Part shown: positions 42,805-52,262 of the stretch, piece after piece
How the letters are laid out: every line of letters begins with the position of its first letter
Position numbering within the stretch: the first letter of the stretch is position 1
DNA from: Pseudomonas gingeri
GTDB lineage: Bacteria > Pseudomonadota > Gammaproteobacteria > Pseudomonadales > Pseudomonadaceae
DNA: 64,000 nucleotides
Direction: 5' to 3'
Assembly (NCBI RefSeq): GCF_013385425.1
Contig: NZ_JACAQA010000018.1
Span: 62,001 to 126,000 of the forward strand
Translations under genes and position numbers: made by a program
The notes under the pieces: generated by a model
The model's input: the letters and a program-made list of their open reading frames with translations, nothing else
What the model was told of the DNA's origin: nothing
Database searches by the model: none

Positions 42805-45441
42805 TCAAGCCAGACGCTTGAGCATCTCCCGGGCTTCGGCTTTCTGCGCCTCGCTGCCTTCGTTCAGCACCTCGGCGAGGATATCCCGTGCCCCATCGCT
42901 GTCGTCCATGTCCATATAGGCCTGGGCCAGGTCGAGCTTGGTGGCCGCCTCGTCGGTGCCGGAGAGGAAGTCGAACGACTCGTCCTCGGGCAATTCGTCG
43001 GCCGCCAGGCTCGGTGTAGCCAGCGGCGGCTGCTCCAGGCTCTGGGACAGACGATCCAGCTCGGCGTTGACGTCATCCAGCTCGTCGGTGAACGCATTCG
43101 GGCCGGCGTGCGCCTCCAGTTCGTCCGCCAGCGACAGATCGAAATCCGCCGGCAGATCCAGATCATCCAGACCGCCGGCGCCCAGGGTCGGGACCTCGGC
43201 GTCGGAATCCTTCAGGTCTTCGGTCAGGCTCAGCAGGAAGTCCTCGTCCGCCGAAGTCGACAGCGGCGCTTCCCCACCCAGGTCCAGATCGAAATCCGCC
43301 AGGTCGTCGAGGGCCGGCTTGGCCGGGGCATGCTGCTCCATGAGCGACTCGAAACTCAAATCGTCGTCCAGCGCCGACGTGGCGCCTGCCTGCTGCCCCA
43401 GAATCGACTCGAAACTCAGGTCGTCATCCAGTTGCAGGTCATCCAGATCCGCCTTGGCCGGTGCAACCACCGTTGGCGAGGCGGCTTCGAGATCATCCAG
43501 GCTCAGGTCAAAATCGCTGTCGAAGAGATCGTCCGCCGCCGCCACCGGTGCCGGCGCCGCAACAGGAGCTGGAGCTGGAGCTGGAGCGGGTACTGGCGCC
43601 GGCGGCTCATCGGCCAGCAATTCCTTGACGTAATCCTCGCTCAGCTCAGCCGCCACCGCGGCCGCTCCGAGCCCGGCCACCGCGGCAACCGCGATCATCG
43701 ACGGAAAACGGCTCTTGAGCTGCTCGACTTCGGCCTGGTGCTGACCGGCAGGCAACTGCCGTTCCTGGGCGATAAACGCATCACGATCGCCCTGCTGGCC
43801 GTAGACCTCCATCAGTTTCAGGCGCACATCGGTACGCTGTGGTTCGTATTTCACCGCTTCTTCGAGCAAGCCGGCCGCCTGGTTCAGGTGACCGCGCTGG
43901 ATATGCAGATTAGCCTGGTCCAGTACATCGGTAGGACGCTCAGCGGCCGGGACCGGGGCCGGAGCGGGTGCCAGCTTTACGCTGGGCGGAGGGACCTCCA
44001 GACCCTCGAAACTGCTTTCAGGCATATCCAGCTCTTCGGAAAAACCACCTTCCTCGTTCAGCGCCCGGGCCATGCGCAGGTGTTTTTCCGCTTCCTGCTT
44101 GGCCTTGCGACGACGCGCCAGGAACAGCAGGAGCAAGAGGAACACCAGCACCACGGAACCGGCCAGCAGTCCCATCAGGATCGGACTGGCCAGCAGGTCA
44201 TCGAGCTTGCGCTCCTGGGGCACGGCGGCGTCAGGCTGGATCGGCGGTACAACCGCTGCAGGCTTGGCCACTTCCGCCGCCGGAGCGATCGGTGCGGGGG
44301 CCACTTCCGGCTTGGCCGCCAACTGGGCGGACATGGCGCTGGCCGGTTGCCCGGCAGTGGGTGCCGCCGGCGTGGTTGTCGCACCGTCGGCCTGCAACTT
44401 GGCCAACTGATCGTTCTTCAACTGAATCAGACGCTGCAACTTGTCCAGCTGGCTTTGCAGGTCTTCCATCCGGCTCTTCAGCTCGGCATTGTCGCGACGG
44501 GTGGTGTCCAGGCTTTCCTGGGTCACCGCCAGTTTGTTGTTCAGGGCCTTGCTATCGCCGGCGGCACCTTTGCCGTGCTTCTTGCCGGACTCGGCGGAGA
44601 TCAGGCTCAGGTTGTCCTTGGCAGCAGCCTTGGTCGGCGCGCCCTCGGTCCCTTTGTGCCGGGTGGCATCGATCTGTTGCTTGCCGGCATGGGGCGAGCG
44701 CCGTCCCGCACGCCAGGCGGCATTCTGTGCCGCCACTTCAGCGATAGCCTTGGGTTGTGCCAAGGCGCGGCTTTCCACGCGATCAGGCAGACGCAGCACC
44801 TGGCCGGTCTTCAGGCGGTTGATATTGCCGTCGAGGAAGGCCCCCGGATTCAACGCCTGGATCGCCAGCATGGTCTGCTGCACGGAAGCGCCATTGCTCT
44901 CCTTCAGGGCGATATCCCACAAGGTGTCCTTGGGGCCGGTGGTGTATTGCTTGGCCTTGGTCGGCGCGGTAACCGGCGCCACAGGCGCGGCGGCTGCCGT
45001 CGGAGCAGCAGCTGGTTTGGCGGCGTCAGCGGGCGGGGTGTATTTCGACGGATCGAGCAACACGCTGTAGTCGCGCATCAAGCGGCCATTGGGCCACTGC
45101 ACCTGCACCAGGAAGCGCACATAGGCTTCGGACAACGGTTTGTTCGAGGTGACCCGAACCACGCTGCGGCCGTTGGGGTTGATCACCGGCGTGAACGTCA
45201 GGTCGTTGAGGAAATCCTGGCGACTGACCCCGGCATCGGCGAAGGCCTGGGGCGAGGCCAGACTCGGCACGATATCCGAGGCGCTGAGACCACTGACATC
45301 CTGCAATTCGATTTCTGCCAGCAATGGCTGGTTCAGAGTTGACTTGAGGGTCACTTCCCCCAGCCCAAGCGCGTGTGCCATACCGGAAGACAGCGCCGAA
45401 GCGGCCGCTATTGCTAACACCAGTTTGCGAACTTGAACCAT
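42805..45441 (-). CDS. fimV: FimV-like polar hub / pilus assembly protein
   Basis: This 878-aa protein has a signal peptide (residues 1-24), the FimV N-terminal domain (LGEVTLKSTLNQPLLAEIEL), an atypical LysM (YTTGPKDTLWDIALKESNG, LKTGQVLRLPDRVE) near residues 165-225, and a coiled coil (LDTTRRDNAELKSRMEDL). One membrane helix follows near residue 425. The cytoplasmic part is very acidic with repeated DDLSFES units and ends in the FimV C-terminal TPR-like module (AYMDMDDSDGARDILAEVL). In P. aeruginosa it organises the cell pole for type IV pili. The internal acidic repeats (SFESILGQQ, SFESLMEQH) are near-duplicates. Confidence 0.94.
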   Translation of the reverse strand: MVQVRKLVLAIAAASALSSGMAHALGLGEVTLKSTLNQPLLAEIELQDVSGLSASDIVPSLASPQAFADAGVSRQDFLNDLTFTPVINPNGRSVVRVTSNKPLSEAYVRFLVQVQWPNGRLMRDYSVLLDPSKYTPPADAAKPAAAPTAAAAPVAPVTAPTKAKQYTTGPKDTLWDIALKESNGASVQQTMLAIQALNPGAFLDGNINRLKTGQVLRLPDRVESRALAQPKAIAEVAAQNAAWRAGRRSPHAGKQQIDATRHKGTEGAPTKAAAKDNLSLISAESGKKHGKGAAGDSKALNNKLAVTQESLDTTRRDNAELKSRMEDLQSQLDKLQRLIQLKNDQLAKLQADGATTTPAAPTAGQPASAMSAQLAAKPEVAPAPIAPAAEVAKPAAVVPPIQPDAAVPQERKLDDLLASPILMGLLAGSVVLVFLLLLLFLARRRKAKQEAEKHLRMARALNEEGGFSEELDMPESSFEGLEVPPPSVKLAPAPAPVPAAERPTDVLDQANLHIQRGHLNQAAGLLEEAVKYEPQRTDVRLKLMEVYGQQGDRDAFIAQERQLPAGQHQAEVEQLKSRFPSMIAVAAVAGLGAAAVAAELSEDYVKELLADEPPAPVPAPAPAPAPVAAPAPVAAADDLFDSDFDLSLDDLEAASPTVVAPAKADLDDLQLDDDLSFESILGQQAGATSALDDDLSFESLMEQHAPAKPALDDLADFDLDLGGEAPLSTSADEDFLLSLTEDLKDSDAEVPTLGAGGLDDLDLPADFDLSLADELEAHAGPNAFTDELDDVNAELDRLSQSLEQPPLATPSLAADELPEDESFDFLSGTDEAATKLDLAQAYMDMDDSDGARDILAEVLNEGSEAQKAEAREMLKRLA

Positions 45442-45649
45442 AGCCTCTTCCTTTGTTTGTGCATTCCTCGGCTAGCGAGAAGGTGGTGTCGCCCGCCTTG
45501 CGGCAGCGTGCGCGCCCTTGAAAACATCGCCGCAGCGCGCGGTTTCAGCCGACGCCCTTGCAAATGCCCGAGGACAGGTTCACCTCCAGCAACCAGCCTG
45601 AGCATAGCGTCAGGCTAGAGTCATTCTGCAAATTGCCGCCAAGTATCTT

Positions 45650-46648
45650 TTACAGCAGGTCTTTTATCAACAGCTCTGCCAGTTGCACAGCGTTCAATGC
45701 CGCGCCTTTGCGTACATTATCGGCTGTCAGCCACAGGTTCAGCTCACACGGGTCGTCCACACCGCGACGTACCCGCCCGACATAAACCACATCCTGACCC
45801 ACCGCGTCACCCACCGCCGTCGGGTAGTCGCCGGCTTCCACCAGCTCGATTCCCGCCGCTGCTTCCAGCGTAGCGTTCACCGCGGCCAGATCAACCTCGC
45901 CGGCGGTTTGCAGAGAGACACTATAGCTATCGCCGAAAAACACCGGGGCTTGAATGCAAGTCACTGAAATTTTTAACAAAGGTGCCGCGAGCAGTTCGCG
46001 AAGTTCGCTGACCAGGCGTTTTTCCAGGGAGACATGCCCCTGGGCATCCGGCTTGCCGACCTGGGCCAGCAGGTTGAACGCCATCTGCCGATCGAAAAAG
46101 CGCGGTTCCAGCGGACGGACATTCAACAACTCCGCCGTTTGTCGGGCCAGTTCGGTCACCGCCTCGCGGCCCTGGCTCGATACCGCCAGGCAGGCGGTCA
46201 GCGTGACCCGCTGGATATCCAGGCCCTTGAGCGGCGCCAGCACCACCGCCAACGCCGTGGCGGCCGCGCTCGGGCTGCCGACCTGTACCGGCTTGCCCAG
46301 GGTCGCCAGCACCTCGGGATTGGCCTCCGGCACGACCTGGGGCGCGGGCAAGGCGCCGGACAGGTCGATCACCGTACAACCCGCTGCCGTCGCACGCGGG
46401 GCAAAGCTGGCGGTCACCGCGGGGCCGGCGGCGAAAAACACCAGCTGGACTTTACCGAAGTCGAATTCGTCGACTTCGCGCACCCGCACGTTCTTGCCGC
46501 GGAAAGGCACCGAATGCCCCGCCGACTCGCTGCTGGCCAGCAGGTGCAGGTTGGCCACCGGGAAATCGCGCTCTTCGAGGATCTGCACCAGGGTCTCGCC
46601 GACGGTGCCGGTGGCGCCGATCACGGCAATATCAAAGGACTGGCTCAT
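45650..46648 (-). CDS. Asd-like protein (USG-1 type) lacking the catalytic cysteine
   Basis: This 332-aa protein has the aspartate-semialdehyde dehydrogenase fold: IAVIGATGTVGETLVQIL at the start and the C-terminal KGAALNAVQLAELLI. At the active site, where Asd enzymes have NPNC, this protein has S125-P126-S127-A128, so the catalytic Cys is missing. It is therefore unlikely to be a dehydrogenase. Such paralogues (USG-1 in E. coli) are known next to fimV or truA in gammaproteobacteria; their function is unclear. True Asd is encoded 144 nt upstream. Confidence 0.9.
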   Translation of the reverse strand: MSQSFDIAVIGATGTVGETLVQILEERDFPVANLHLLASSESAGHSVPFRGKNVRVREVDEFDFGKVQLVFFAAGPAVTASFAPRATAAGCTVIDLSGALPAPQVVPEANPEVLATLGKPVQVGSPSAAATALAVVLAPLKGLDIQRVTLTACLAVSSQGREAVTELARQTAELLNVRPLEPRFFDRQMAFNLLAQVGKPDAQGHVSLEKRLVSELRELLAAPLLKISVTCIQAPVFFGDSYSVSLQTAGEVDLAAVNATLEAAAGIELVEAGDYPTAVGDAVGQDVVYVGRVRRGVDDPCELNLWLTADNVRKGAALNAVQLAELLIKDLL

Positions 46649-46742
46649 GGGATGACCTCAGGTGAAACGGGGGGAGCGGCACTTTACCCGTGACCAGGCG
46701 GTCAGGCAATTGCATGCAGGCCTTGCAGAGATGCAGGGTATA

Positions 46743-46777
46743 AAAAAACCCGCGAATCTGACGAGACGCGGGTTTTT
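46743..46777 (-). terminator. Rho-independent terminator downstream of asd
   Basis: AAAAAACCCGCG and CGCGGGTTTTT form a strong stem around a 12-nt loop; on the minus strand it ends in T6. It separates asd from the downstream Cys-less paralogue and could work in both directions. Confidence 0.85.
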
Positions 46778-46792
46778 CAACGTTTCAGCGGA

Positions 46793-47905
46793 TCAACGTT
46801 CCAGCAGGATACGCAGCATGCGCCGCAGCGGTTCGGCCGCGCCCCAGAGCAACTGGTCGCCCACGGTGAAGGCACCGAGGAACTGCGAACCCATGTTCAG
46901 CTTGCGCAGACGGCCCACCGGGATATTCAGCGTGCCGGTGACCTTGGTCGGACTCAGTTCCTGCATGCTGATTTCACGCTGGTTCGGCACCAGCTTGACC
47001 CAGGGGTTGTGCTGGCTGATCAGCCCTTCGATGTCGGCGATCGGCACGTCCTTGTTCAGCTTGATGGTCAGCGCCTGGCTGTGGCAACGCATGGCGCCGA
47101 TGCGCACGCAGATACCGTCCACCGGGATCGGGCTCTTGAAGCGACCGAGGATCTTGTTGGTCTCGGCCTGGGCCTTCCATTCTTCACGGCTCTGGCCGTT
47201 CGGCAGTTCCTTGTCGATCCACGGGATCAGGCTGCCGGCCAGGGGCACACCGAAGTTTTCGGTCGGGTAGGCATCGCTGCGCATGGCTTCGGCGACACGA
47301 CGGTCGATGTCGAGGATGGCGCTGGCCGGGTCGGCCAGTTGATCGGCGACAGCGGCGTGGGTCGCGCCCATCTGCTTGATCAGCTCACGCATGTTCTGCG
47401 CGCCGGCACCCGAGGCCGCCTGGTAGGTCATGGCGCTCATCCATTCCACCAGGCCGGCCTCGAACAGGCCACCCAGGCCCATCAGCATCAGGCTGACGGT
47501 GCAGTTGCCGCCGATGTAGTTCTTGGTACCGGCGTCCAACTGCTGGTCGATGACCTTGCGGTTGACCGGGTCGAGGATGATCACTGCGTCATCCTGCATG
47601 CGCAGGCTGGAAGCCGCATCGATCCAGTAACCCTGCCAGCCGGCTTCGCGCAGCTTGGGGAAAACCTCGCTGGTGTAGTCGCCGCCCTGGCAGGTCAGGA
47701 TCACGTCGAGGGTCTTGAGCTCTTCAATGCTGTAGGCATCCTTCAGCGGAGCAATGTCCTTGCCCACGGACGGGCCTTGGCCACCGACATTGGAAGTGGT
47801 GAAAAACACCGGCTCAATCAGGTCGAAATCCTGCTCTTCCAGCATCCGCTGCATGAGCACGGAACCGACCATACCGCGCCAACCGATCAGACCTACACGT
47901 TTCAT
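46793..47905 (-). CDS. asd: Aspartate-semialdehyde dehydrogenase
   Basis: This 370-aa enzyme reduces aspartyl phosphate to the semialdehyde on the way to Lys, Met, Thr and diaminopimelate. It begins VGLIGWRGMVGSVLMQRM, and the catalytic Cys is C135 in GGNCTVSLML; the C-terminal active-site His lies in RIGAMRCHSQALTI. All key residues are present, in contrast to the paralogue downstream. It lies 68 nt after leuB. Confidence 0.97.
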   Translation of the reverse strand: MKRVGLIGWRGMVGSVLMQRMLEEQDFDLIEPVFFTTSNVGGQGPSVGKDIAPLKDAYSIEELKTLDVILTCQGGDYTSEVFPKLREAGWQGYWIDAASSLRMQDDAVIILDPVNRKVIDQQLDAGTKNYIGGNCTVSLMLMGLGGLFEAGLVEWMSAMTYQAASGAGAQNMRELIKQMGATHAAVADQLADPASAILDIDRRVAEAMRSDAYPTENFGVPLAGSLIPWIDKELPNGQSREEWKAQAETNKILGRFKSPIPVDGICVRIGAMRCHSQALTIKLNKDVPIADIEGLISQHNPWVKLVPNQREISMQELSPTKVTGTLNIPVGRLRKLNMGSQFLGAFTVGDQLLWGAAEPLRRMLRILLER

Positions 47906-47973
47906 CGCAACTACACCTTTTACAAAAGTGGGTCACCGCCTCCAGGGATGGAAGAGGCGGTGGGCCCGAGAGA

Positions 47974-49056
47974 TTACAGATTCCGCAGCGCGGCGACTAC
48001 TGCGTCGCCCATTTCCTGCGTACCGACTTTAGTGCAACCGGCCGACCAGATGTCACCGGTGCGCAAGCCTTGGTCCAGCACACGGCTGACCGCGGTCTCG
48101 ATTGCCTGCGCCGCTTCGTGCAGGTTGAAGCTGTAACGCAGCATCATCGACACCGACAGGATGGTCGCCAGCGGGTTGGCGATGCCCTGCCCGGCAATGT
48201 CCGGCGCAGAGCCGTGGCACGGCTCGTACATGCCTTTGTTATGGGCATCCAGGGACGCCGACGGCAGCATGCCGATGGAGCCGGTGAGCATCGAAGCCTG
48301 GTCGGACAGGATATCGCCGAACATATTGTCAGTGACGATCACGTCGAACTGTTTCGGCGCCCGCACCAATTGCATGGCGGCGTTATCGACGTACATGTGG
48401 CTCAGCTCGATGTCCGGGTAATCCTGGGCAACCTGCTCGACCACTTCACGCCACAGCTGGCTGGACGCCAGGACGTTGGCCTTGTCCACCGAGCAGAGCT
48501 TCTTGCCGCGCACCCGCGCCATGTCGAAGCCGACCCGGGCAATGCGGCGGATCTCGCTTTCGCTGTACGGCAGGGTATCGTAGGACTGGCGCTCGCCGTT
48601 TTCCAGGGTGCGGGTACCCCGTGGCGCGCCGAAGTAGATGCCGCCGGTCAGTTCACGGACGATGAGGATATCCAGGCCGGCGACGATTTCCGGCTTCAGG
48701 CTGGAAGCGTCGGCCAGTTGCGGGTAGAGGATCGCCGGACGCAGGTTGCCGAACAGGCCCAGTTGCGCGCGGATCTTCAGCAGGCCGCGTTCAGGGCGGA
48801 TATCCCGTTCGATCTTGTCCCACTTCGGCCCACCAACGGCGCCCAGCAGCACGGCATCGGCGGCGCGGGCACGTTCCAGGGTCTCGTCGGCCAGGGGCAC
48901 GCCGTGCTTGTCGATGGCCGCACCGCCGATCACGTCGTGGCTCAGCTCGAAACCGAGGCTGTACTTCTCGCTGGCCAATTCCAGCACCTTGACCGCTTCG
49001 GCCATGATTTCCGGACCGATACCGTCGCCTGGGAGAATCAGAATCTGCTTGCTCAT
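47974..49056 (-). CDS. leuB: 3-isopropylmalate dehydrogenase
   Basis: This 360-aa enzyme oxidises 3-isopropylmalate in leucine synthesis. It has ILPGDGIGPEIMAEAVKVLE at the start, the substrate-binding ELTGGIYFGAPRG, and the Mg-binding IVTDNMFGDILSDQASMLTG. The NAD site is CHGSAPDIAGQGIANPLA. It is separated from leuC-leuD by a methyltransferase gene and a REPIN. Confidence 0.97.
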   Translation of the reverse strand: MSKQILILPGDGIGPEIMAEAVKVLELASEKYSLGFELSHDVIGGAAIDKHGVPLADETLERARAADAVLLGAVGGPKWDKIERDIRPERGLLKIRAQLGLFGNLRPAILYPQLADASSLKPEIVAGLDILIVRELTGGIYFGAPRGTRTLENGERQSYDTLPYSESEIRRIARVGFDMARVRGKKLCSVDKANVLASSQLWREVVEQVAQDYPDIELSHMYVDNAAMQLVRAPKQFDVIVTDNMFGDILSDQASMLTGSIGMLPSASLDAHNKGMYEPCHGSAPDIAGQGIANPLATILSVSMMLRYSFNLHEAAQAIETAVSRVLDQGLRTGDIWSAGCTKVGTQEMGDAVVAALRNL

Positions 49057-49113
49057 GCTTTCCTCATGTCATCTGTCGCCGCGCCCATGGTCACGGGCGC
49101 GGCTGGAAAAAGT

Positions 49114-49878
49114 CTATCGCTCGGCCCACAGCACCAGCACATCGGTACTGAATGAACCATCGGCCTCAATCTCGAAATATTCTCGCACTTCCGCGCCCAT
49201 TGCCTGCTGCAAATCGCGAATGGCGGTCCGCAACGGTTGCGGGGTGCGCATGCGTTCGACCCAGGAGCTGAACTCCAGGCGCAGGCGCTGACGCTGGGTA
49301 CTGCGTACCTGTAGGCCGGCCTCGTTGACCTGGCGCAACCACTCGCCCGCCGAATAATCGCGGACATGGCTGGTGTCGCGCAAAACCTCGACACTTTGCA
49401 GGTAGGTGTCGAACAATGGGCTGCCGGGGGACATGACGTCGATAAAGGCTGCCACGCCGCCGGGCTTGAGCACCCGCCGCACTTCCCGCAAGGCCTGCCC
49501 CAGATCGCTCCAGTGGTGTGCCGAGTAGCGGCTGAAGACAAAGTCGAACTCGCCATCGGCGAATGGCAGGCTTTCGGCCGCGCCGCATACCGTGGCGATA
49601 TTGTTCAGGCCGCGCTCGGTGGCGGCAGCGACGACCACGTCGAGCATCTGCTGCGAGAGGTCATAGGCGGCCACTTTCTTGACCAGCGGGGCGACATGGA
49701 AGCTCACGTGACCGGCACCGCAGCCCAGGTCCAGGACCCGGGCGTCGGAGCGTCCGGCCAGCTCGGCCTGGAGCAGGGCGAATTCGGCGCCCTGGGCGTG
49801 CACGGCGCTGCTCAGGTAGGCGCTGGCCTGTTCGCCGAATTGCTTTTGAACGACTGCGGTGTGGGCGTTGCCGGTCAT
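49114..49878 (-). CDS. Class I SAM-dependent methyltransferase
   Basis: This 254-aa methyltransferase has motif I VLDLGCGAGHVSFHVAP near residue 48, motif II FDFVFSRYSAHHWSDL and post-motif LREVRRVLKPGGVAAFIDV, resembling UbiE/Methyltransf_11 proteins. The substrate is unknown. Its position between leuD and leuB is conserved in related pseudomonads as I recall, but no leucine role is implied by the sequence. Confidence 0.9.
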   Translation of the reverse strand: MTGNAHTAVVQKQFGEQASAYLSSAVHAQGAEFALLQAELAGRSDARVLDLGCGAGHVSFHVAPLVKKVAAYDLSQQMLDVVVAAATERGLNNIATVCGAAESLPFADGEFDFVFSRYSAHHWSDLGQALREVRRVLKPGGVAAFIDVMSPGSPLFDTYLQSVEVLRDTSHVRDYSAGEWLRQVNEAGLQVRSTQRQRLRLEFSSWVERMRTPQPLRTAIRDLQQAMGAEVREYFEIEADGSFSTDVLVLWAER

Positions 49879-49923
49879 GGGATTTTCCTTTTGCCGAGAG
49901 TTCCGTGTTGCCGATCCGGCCTT

Positions 49924-50012
49924 TTCGCGGGCAAGCCCTGCTCCTACAGTTTTGCGTCGTACACAAAAGCCGCGTACGACATAACTTTGTAGGAGCAGGG
50001 CTTGCCCGCGAA
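49924..50012. repeat. REPIN-like inverted pair between leuD and the methyltransferase gene
   Basis: TTCGCGGGCAAGCCCTGCTC starts at 49924 and the inverted arm GAGCAGGGCTTGCCCGCGAA ends at 50012. The orientation is the reverse of the 35822 element. The interior holds GTCGTAC and GTACGAC, an inner inverted repeat, and shares TTTGCGTCGTACA with the element at 60124. Confidence 0.9.
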
Positions 50013-50036
50013 GAGGCCGGCCCTGCCTACCTCAAA

Positions 50037-50681
50037 TCAAGCGTCGCGAAACAACCACGGCTGACTGGCCCGATGCTTGGCTTCAAACGCGGCAATCGCC
50101 TCGCCGTCCTGCAAGGTCAGGCCGATATCGTCCAGGCCGTTGAGCAGGCAATGCTTGCGGAACGCATCGACTTCGAAGTGATAGACCTTGCCGTCCGGAC
50201 GGGTCACGGTCTGCGCCTGCAGATCGACCGTCAACTGATAACCCGGCGTCGCCTCGACCTGCTGGAACAGCTCGTCGACTTCGCTGTCGTCGAGGATGAT
50301 CGGCAACAGGCCGTTCTTGAAGCTGTTATTAAAGAAGATATCGGCATAGCTCGGCGCAATGATGCTGCGGAAGCCGTACTCCTCCAGAGCCCACGGCGCA
50401 TGCTCACGGCTGGAACCGCAACCGAAGTTCTCCCGGGCCAGCAACACACTGGCGCCCTGGTAACGCTCGGCGTTCAACACGAATTCCTTGTTCAACGGCC
50501 GCTTGGAATTGTCCTGGTAGGCATAACCCACGTCCAGGTAACGCCATTCGTCGAACAGGTTGGGACCGAAACCGGTGCGCTTGATCGACTTCAGGAACTG
50601 CTTGGGAATGATCTGGTCAGTGTCGACGTTGGCACGATCCAGAGGCGCGACAAGACCGGTGTGCTGGGTAAAAGCTTTCAT
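50037..50681 (-). CDS. leuD: 3-isopropylmalate dehydratase small subunit
   Basis: This 214-aa subunit forms isopropylmalate isomerase with LeuC. Motifs are LDRANVDTDQIIPKQFLKSI and LLARENFGCGSSREHAPWAL with the YGFRSIIAPSYADIFFNN segment. GAGGAG lies upstream of the ATG at 50681, 10 nt after leuC. Confidence 0.97.
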   Translation of the reverse strand: MKAFTQHTGLVAPLDRANVDTDQIIPKQFLKSIKRTGFGPNLFDEWRYLDVGYAYQDNSKRPLNKEFVLNAERYQGASVLLARENFGCGSSREHAPWALEEYGFRSIIAPSYADIFFNNSFKNGLLPIILDDSEVDELFQQVEATPGYQLTVDLQAQTVTRPDGKVYHFEVDAFRKHCLLNGLDDIGLTLQDGEAIAAFEAKHRASQPWLFRDA

Positions 50682-50691
50682 GCTGCGCTCC

Positions 50692-52110
50692 TCAGATCAA
50701 TTCACGAACGTCGACAAAACGACCGCTCACGGCGGCGGCGGCGGCCATGGCCGGGCTCACCAGGTGGGTACGACCACCGGCGCCCTGGCGCCCTTCGAAG
50801 TTACGGTTGGACGTCGAGGCGCAGTGCTCGCCGCTTTCCAGGCGGTCCGGGTTCATCGCCAGGCACATCGAGCAACCCGGCTCGCGCCATTCGAAACCGG
50901 CTTCGAGAAAGATCTTGTCCAGGCCTTCGGCTTCCGCCTGGGCTTTCACCAGACCCGAACCCGGTACGACAATCGCCTGCTTGATGGTCGAGGCGACCTT
51001 GCGGCCCTTGGCGATCACGGCAGCGGCACGCAGGTCTTCGATCCGCGAGTTGGTGCAGGAACCGATGAAGACGCGGTCCAGCTGGATATCGGTAATCGCC
51101 TGGTTGGCGGTCAACCCCATGTACTTCAAGGCGCGCTCAATGGAACCACGCTTGACCAGATCGGGCTCGCGAGCCGGGTCCGGCACGTTCTGGTCAACCG
51201 CCAGGACCATTTCCGGCGAAGTGCCCCAGCTGACCTGCGGCTTGATCTGCGCGGCATCCAGTTCGACCACGGTGTCGAACACCGCATCGGCATCGGAGAC
51301 CAGCTCTTTCCAGGCTTCGACGGCCAAATCCCACTCCGCGCCTTTCGGGGCGAAAGGACGGCCCTTGACGTAGGCCACGGTCTTTTCATCGGCGGCCACC
51401 AGGCCCACGCGGGCACCGGCTTCGATGGACATGTTGCAGATGGTCATGCGGCCTTCGACGGACAGGTCGCGAATCGCACTGCCGGCGAACTCGATGGCAT
51501 GGCCGTTACCGCCGGCGGTGCCGATCTTGCCGATCACGGCAAGGACGATGTCCTTGGCGGTCACGCCAAACGGCAAGGTGCCTTCGACCCGCACCAGCAT
51601 ATTTTTCATCTTCTTGGCCACCAGGCACTGGGTGGCGAACACATGCTCGACCTCGGAAGTGCCGATACCGTGGGCCAAGGCCCCAAAAGCGCCGTGGGTC
51701 GACGTATGGGAGTCGCCGCAGACCACGGTCATGCCCGGCAAGGTTGCACCCTGCTCCGGGCCGATCACGTGGACGATGCCTTGACGCACGTCATTCATCT
51801 TGAATTCGGTGATGCCATATTCATCGCAGTAATCGTCGAGGGTCTGCACCTGCAAACGCGATACCTGGTCGACAATCGCCTCGATCCCGCCCTTGCGTTC
51901 CGGAGTGGTCGGCACGTTGTGGTCCGGGGTGGCGATGATCGAGTCGACACGCCAGGGCTTGCGCCCGGCCAGGCGCAGGCCTTCGAAAGCCTGGGGCGAA
52001 GTCACTTCATGAATGATGTGACGGTCGATATAGATCAGCGACGACCCATCGTCGCGCCGTTTCACTTCGTGAGAATCCCAGAGCTTGTCGTAAAGCGTTT
52101 TGCCGGCCAT
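50692..52110 (-). CDS. leuC: 3-isopropylmalate dehydratase large subunit
   Basis: This 472-aa aconitase-family subunit carries the 4Fe-4S ligands in VFIGSCTNSRIEDL and EPGCSMCLAMNPD. Other motifs are VVCGDSHTSTHGAFGALAHG and TSNRNFEGRQGAGGRTHLVS. ATG 52110 (MAGKTLYDKLW) is the family start; the frame up to 52167 is spurious. It is divergent from a LysR gene, which probably regulates it. Confidence 0.97.
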   Translation of the reverse strand: MAGKTLYDKLWDSHEVKRRDDGSSLIYIDRHIIHEVTSPQAFEGLRLAGRKPWRVDSIIATPDHNVPTTPERKGGIEAIVDQVSRLQVQTLDDYCDEYGITEFKMNDVRQGIVHVIGPEQGATLPGMTVVCGDSHTSTHGAFGALAHGIGTSEVEHVFATQCLVAKKMKNMLVRVEGTLPFGVTAKDIVLAVIGKIGTAGGNGHAIEFAGSAIRDLSVEGRMTICNMSIEAGARVGLVAADEKTVAYVKGRPFAPKGAEWDLAVEAWKELVSDADAVFDTVVELDAAQIKPQVSWGTSPEMVLAVDQNVPDPAREPDLVKRGSIERALKYMGLTANQAITDIQLDRVFIGSCTNSRIEDLRAAAVIAKGRKVASTIKQAIVVPGSGLVKAQAEAEGLDKIFLEAGFEWREPGCSMCLAMNPDRLESGEHCASTSNRNFEGRQGAGGRTHLVSPAMAAAAAVSGRFVDVRELI

Positions 52111-52147
52111 CAGACGTTTCCTCATCAGCTTGTTTCTATGCCCCGGT

Positions 52148-52170
52148 TTATTGATGGCTGTTCTCAATAA
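52148..52170. promoter_or_regulatory. Inverted repeat between leuC and the LysR gene, likely LysR operator
   Basis: Perfect 7-bp arms TTATTGA (52148-52154) and TCAATAA (52164-52170) are separated by 9 nt, 38 nt upstream of the leuC ATG. A divergent LysR gene and a symmetrical A/T-rich site of this size match a LysR recognition box. Confidence 0.55.
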
Positions 52171-52262
52171 CCCCTTGGCTTGTGAGGTCGATGCTATGGG
52201 GTTAGAGTGAATAACTCAAATTCATATTTTTTATGCTTTGGATAACCAAGTGGAATACTAGA

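Noticed and set aside
42790..45342. Very long open frame opposite fimV (about 850 codons on the plus strand)
   Set aside because: It is the antisense shadow of fimV caused by high GC third positions; the composition is arginine/glutamine-rich with no domain, and fimV itself is clear.
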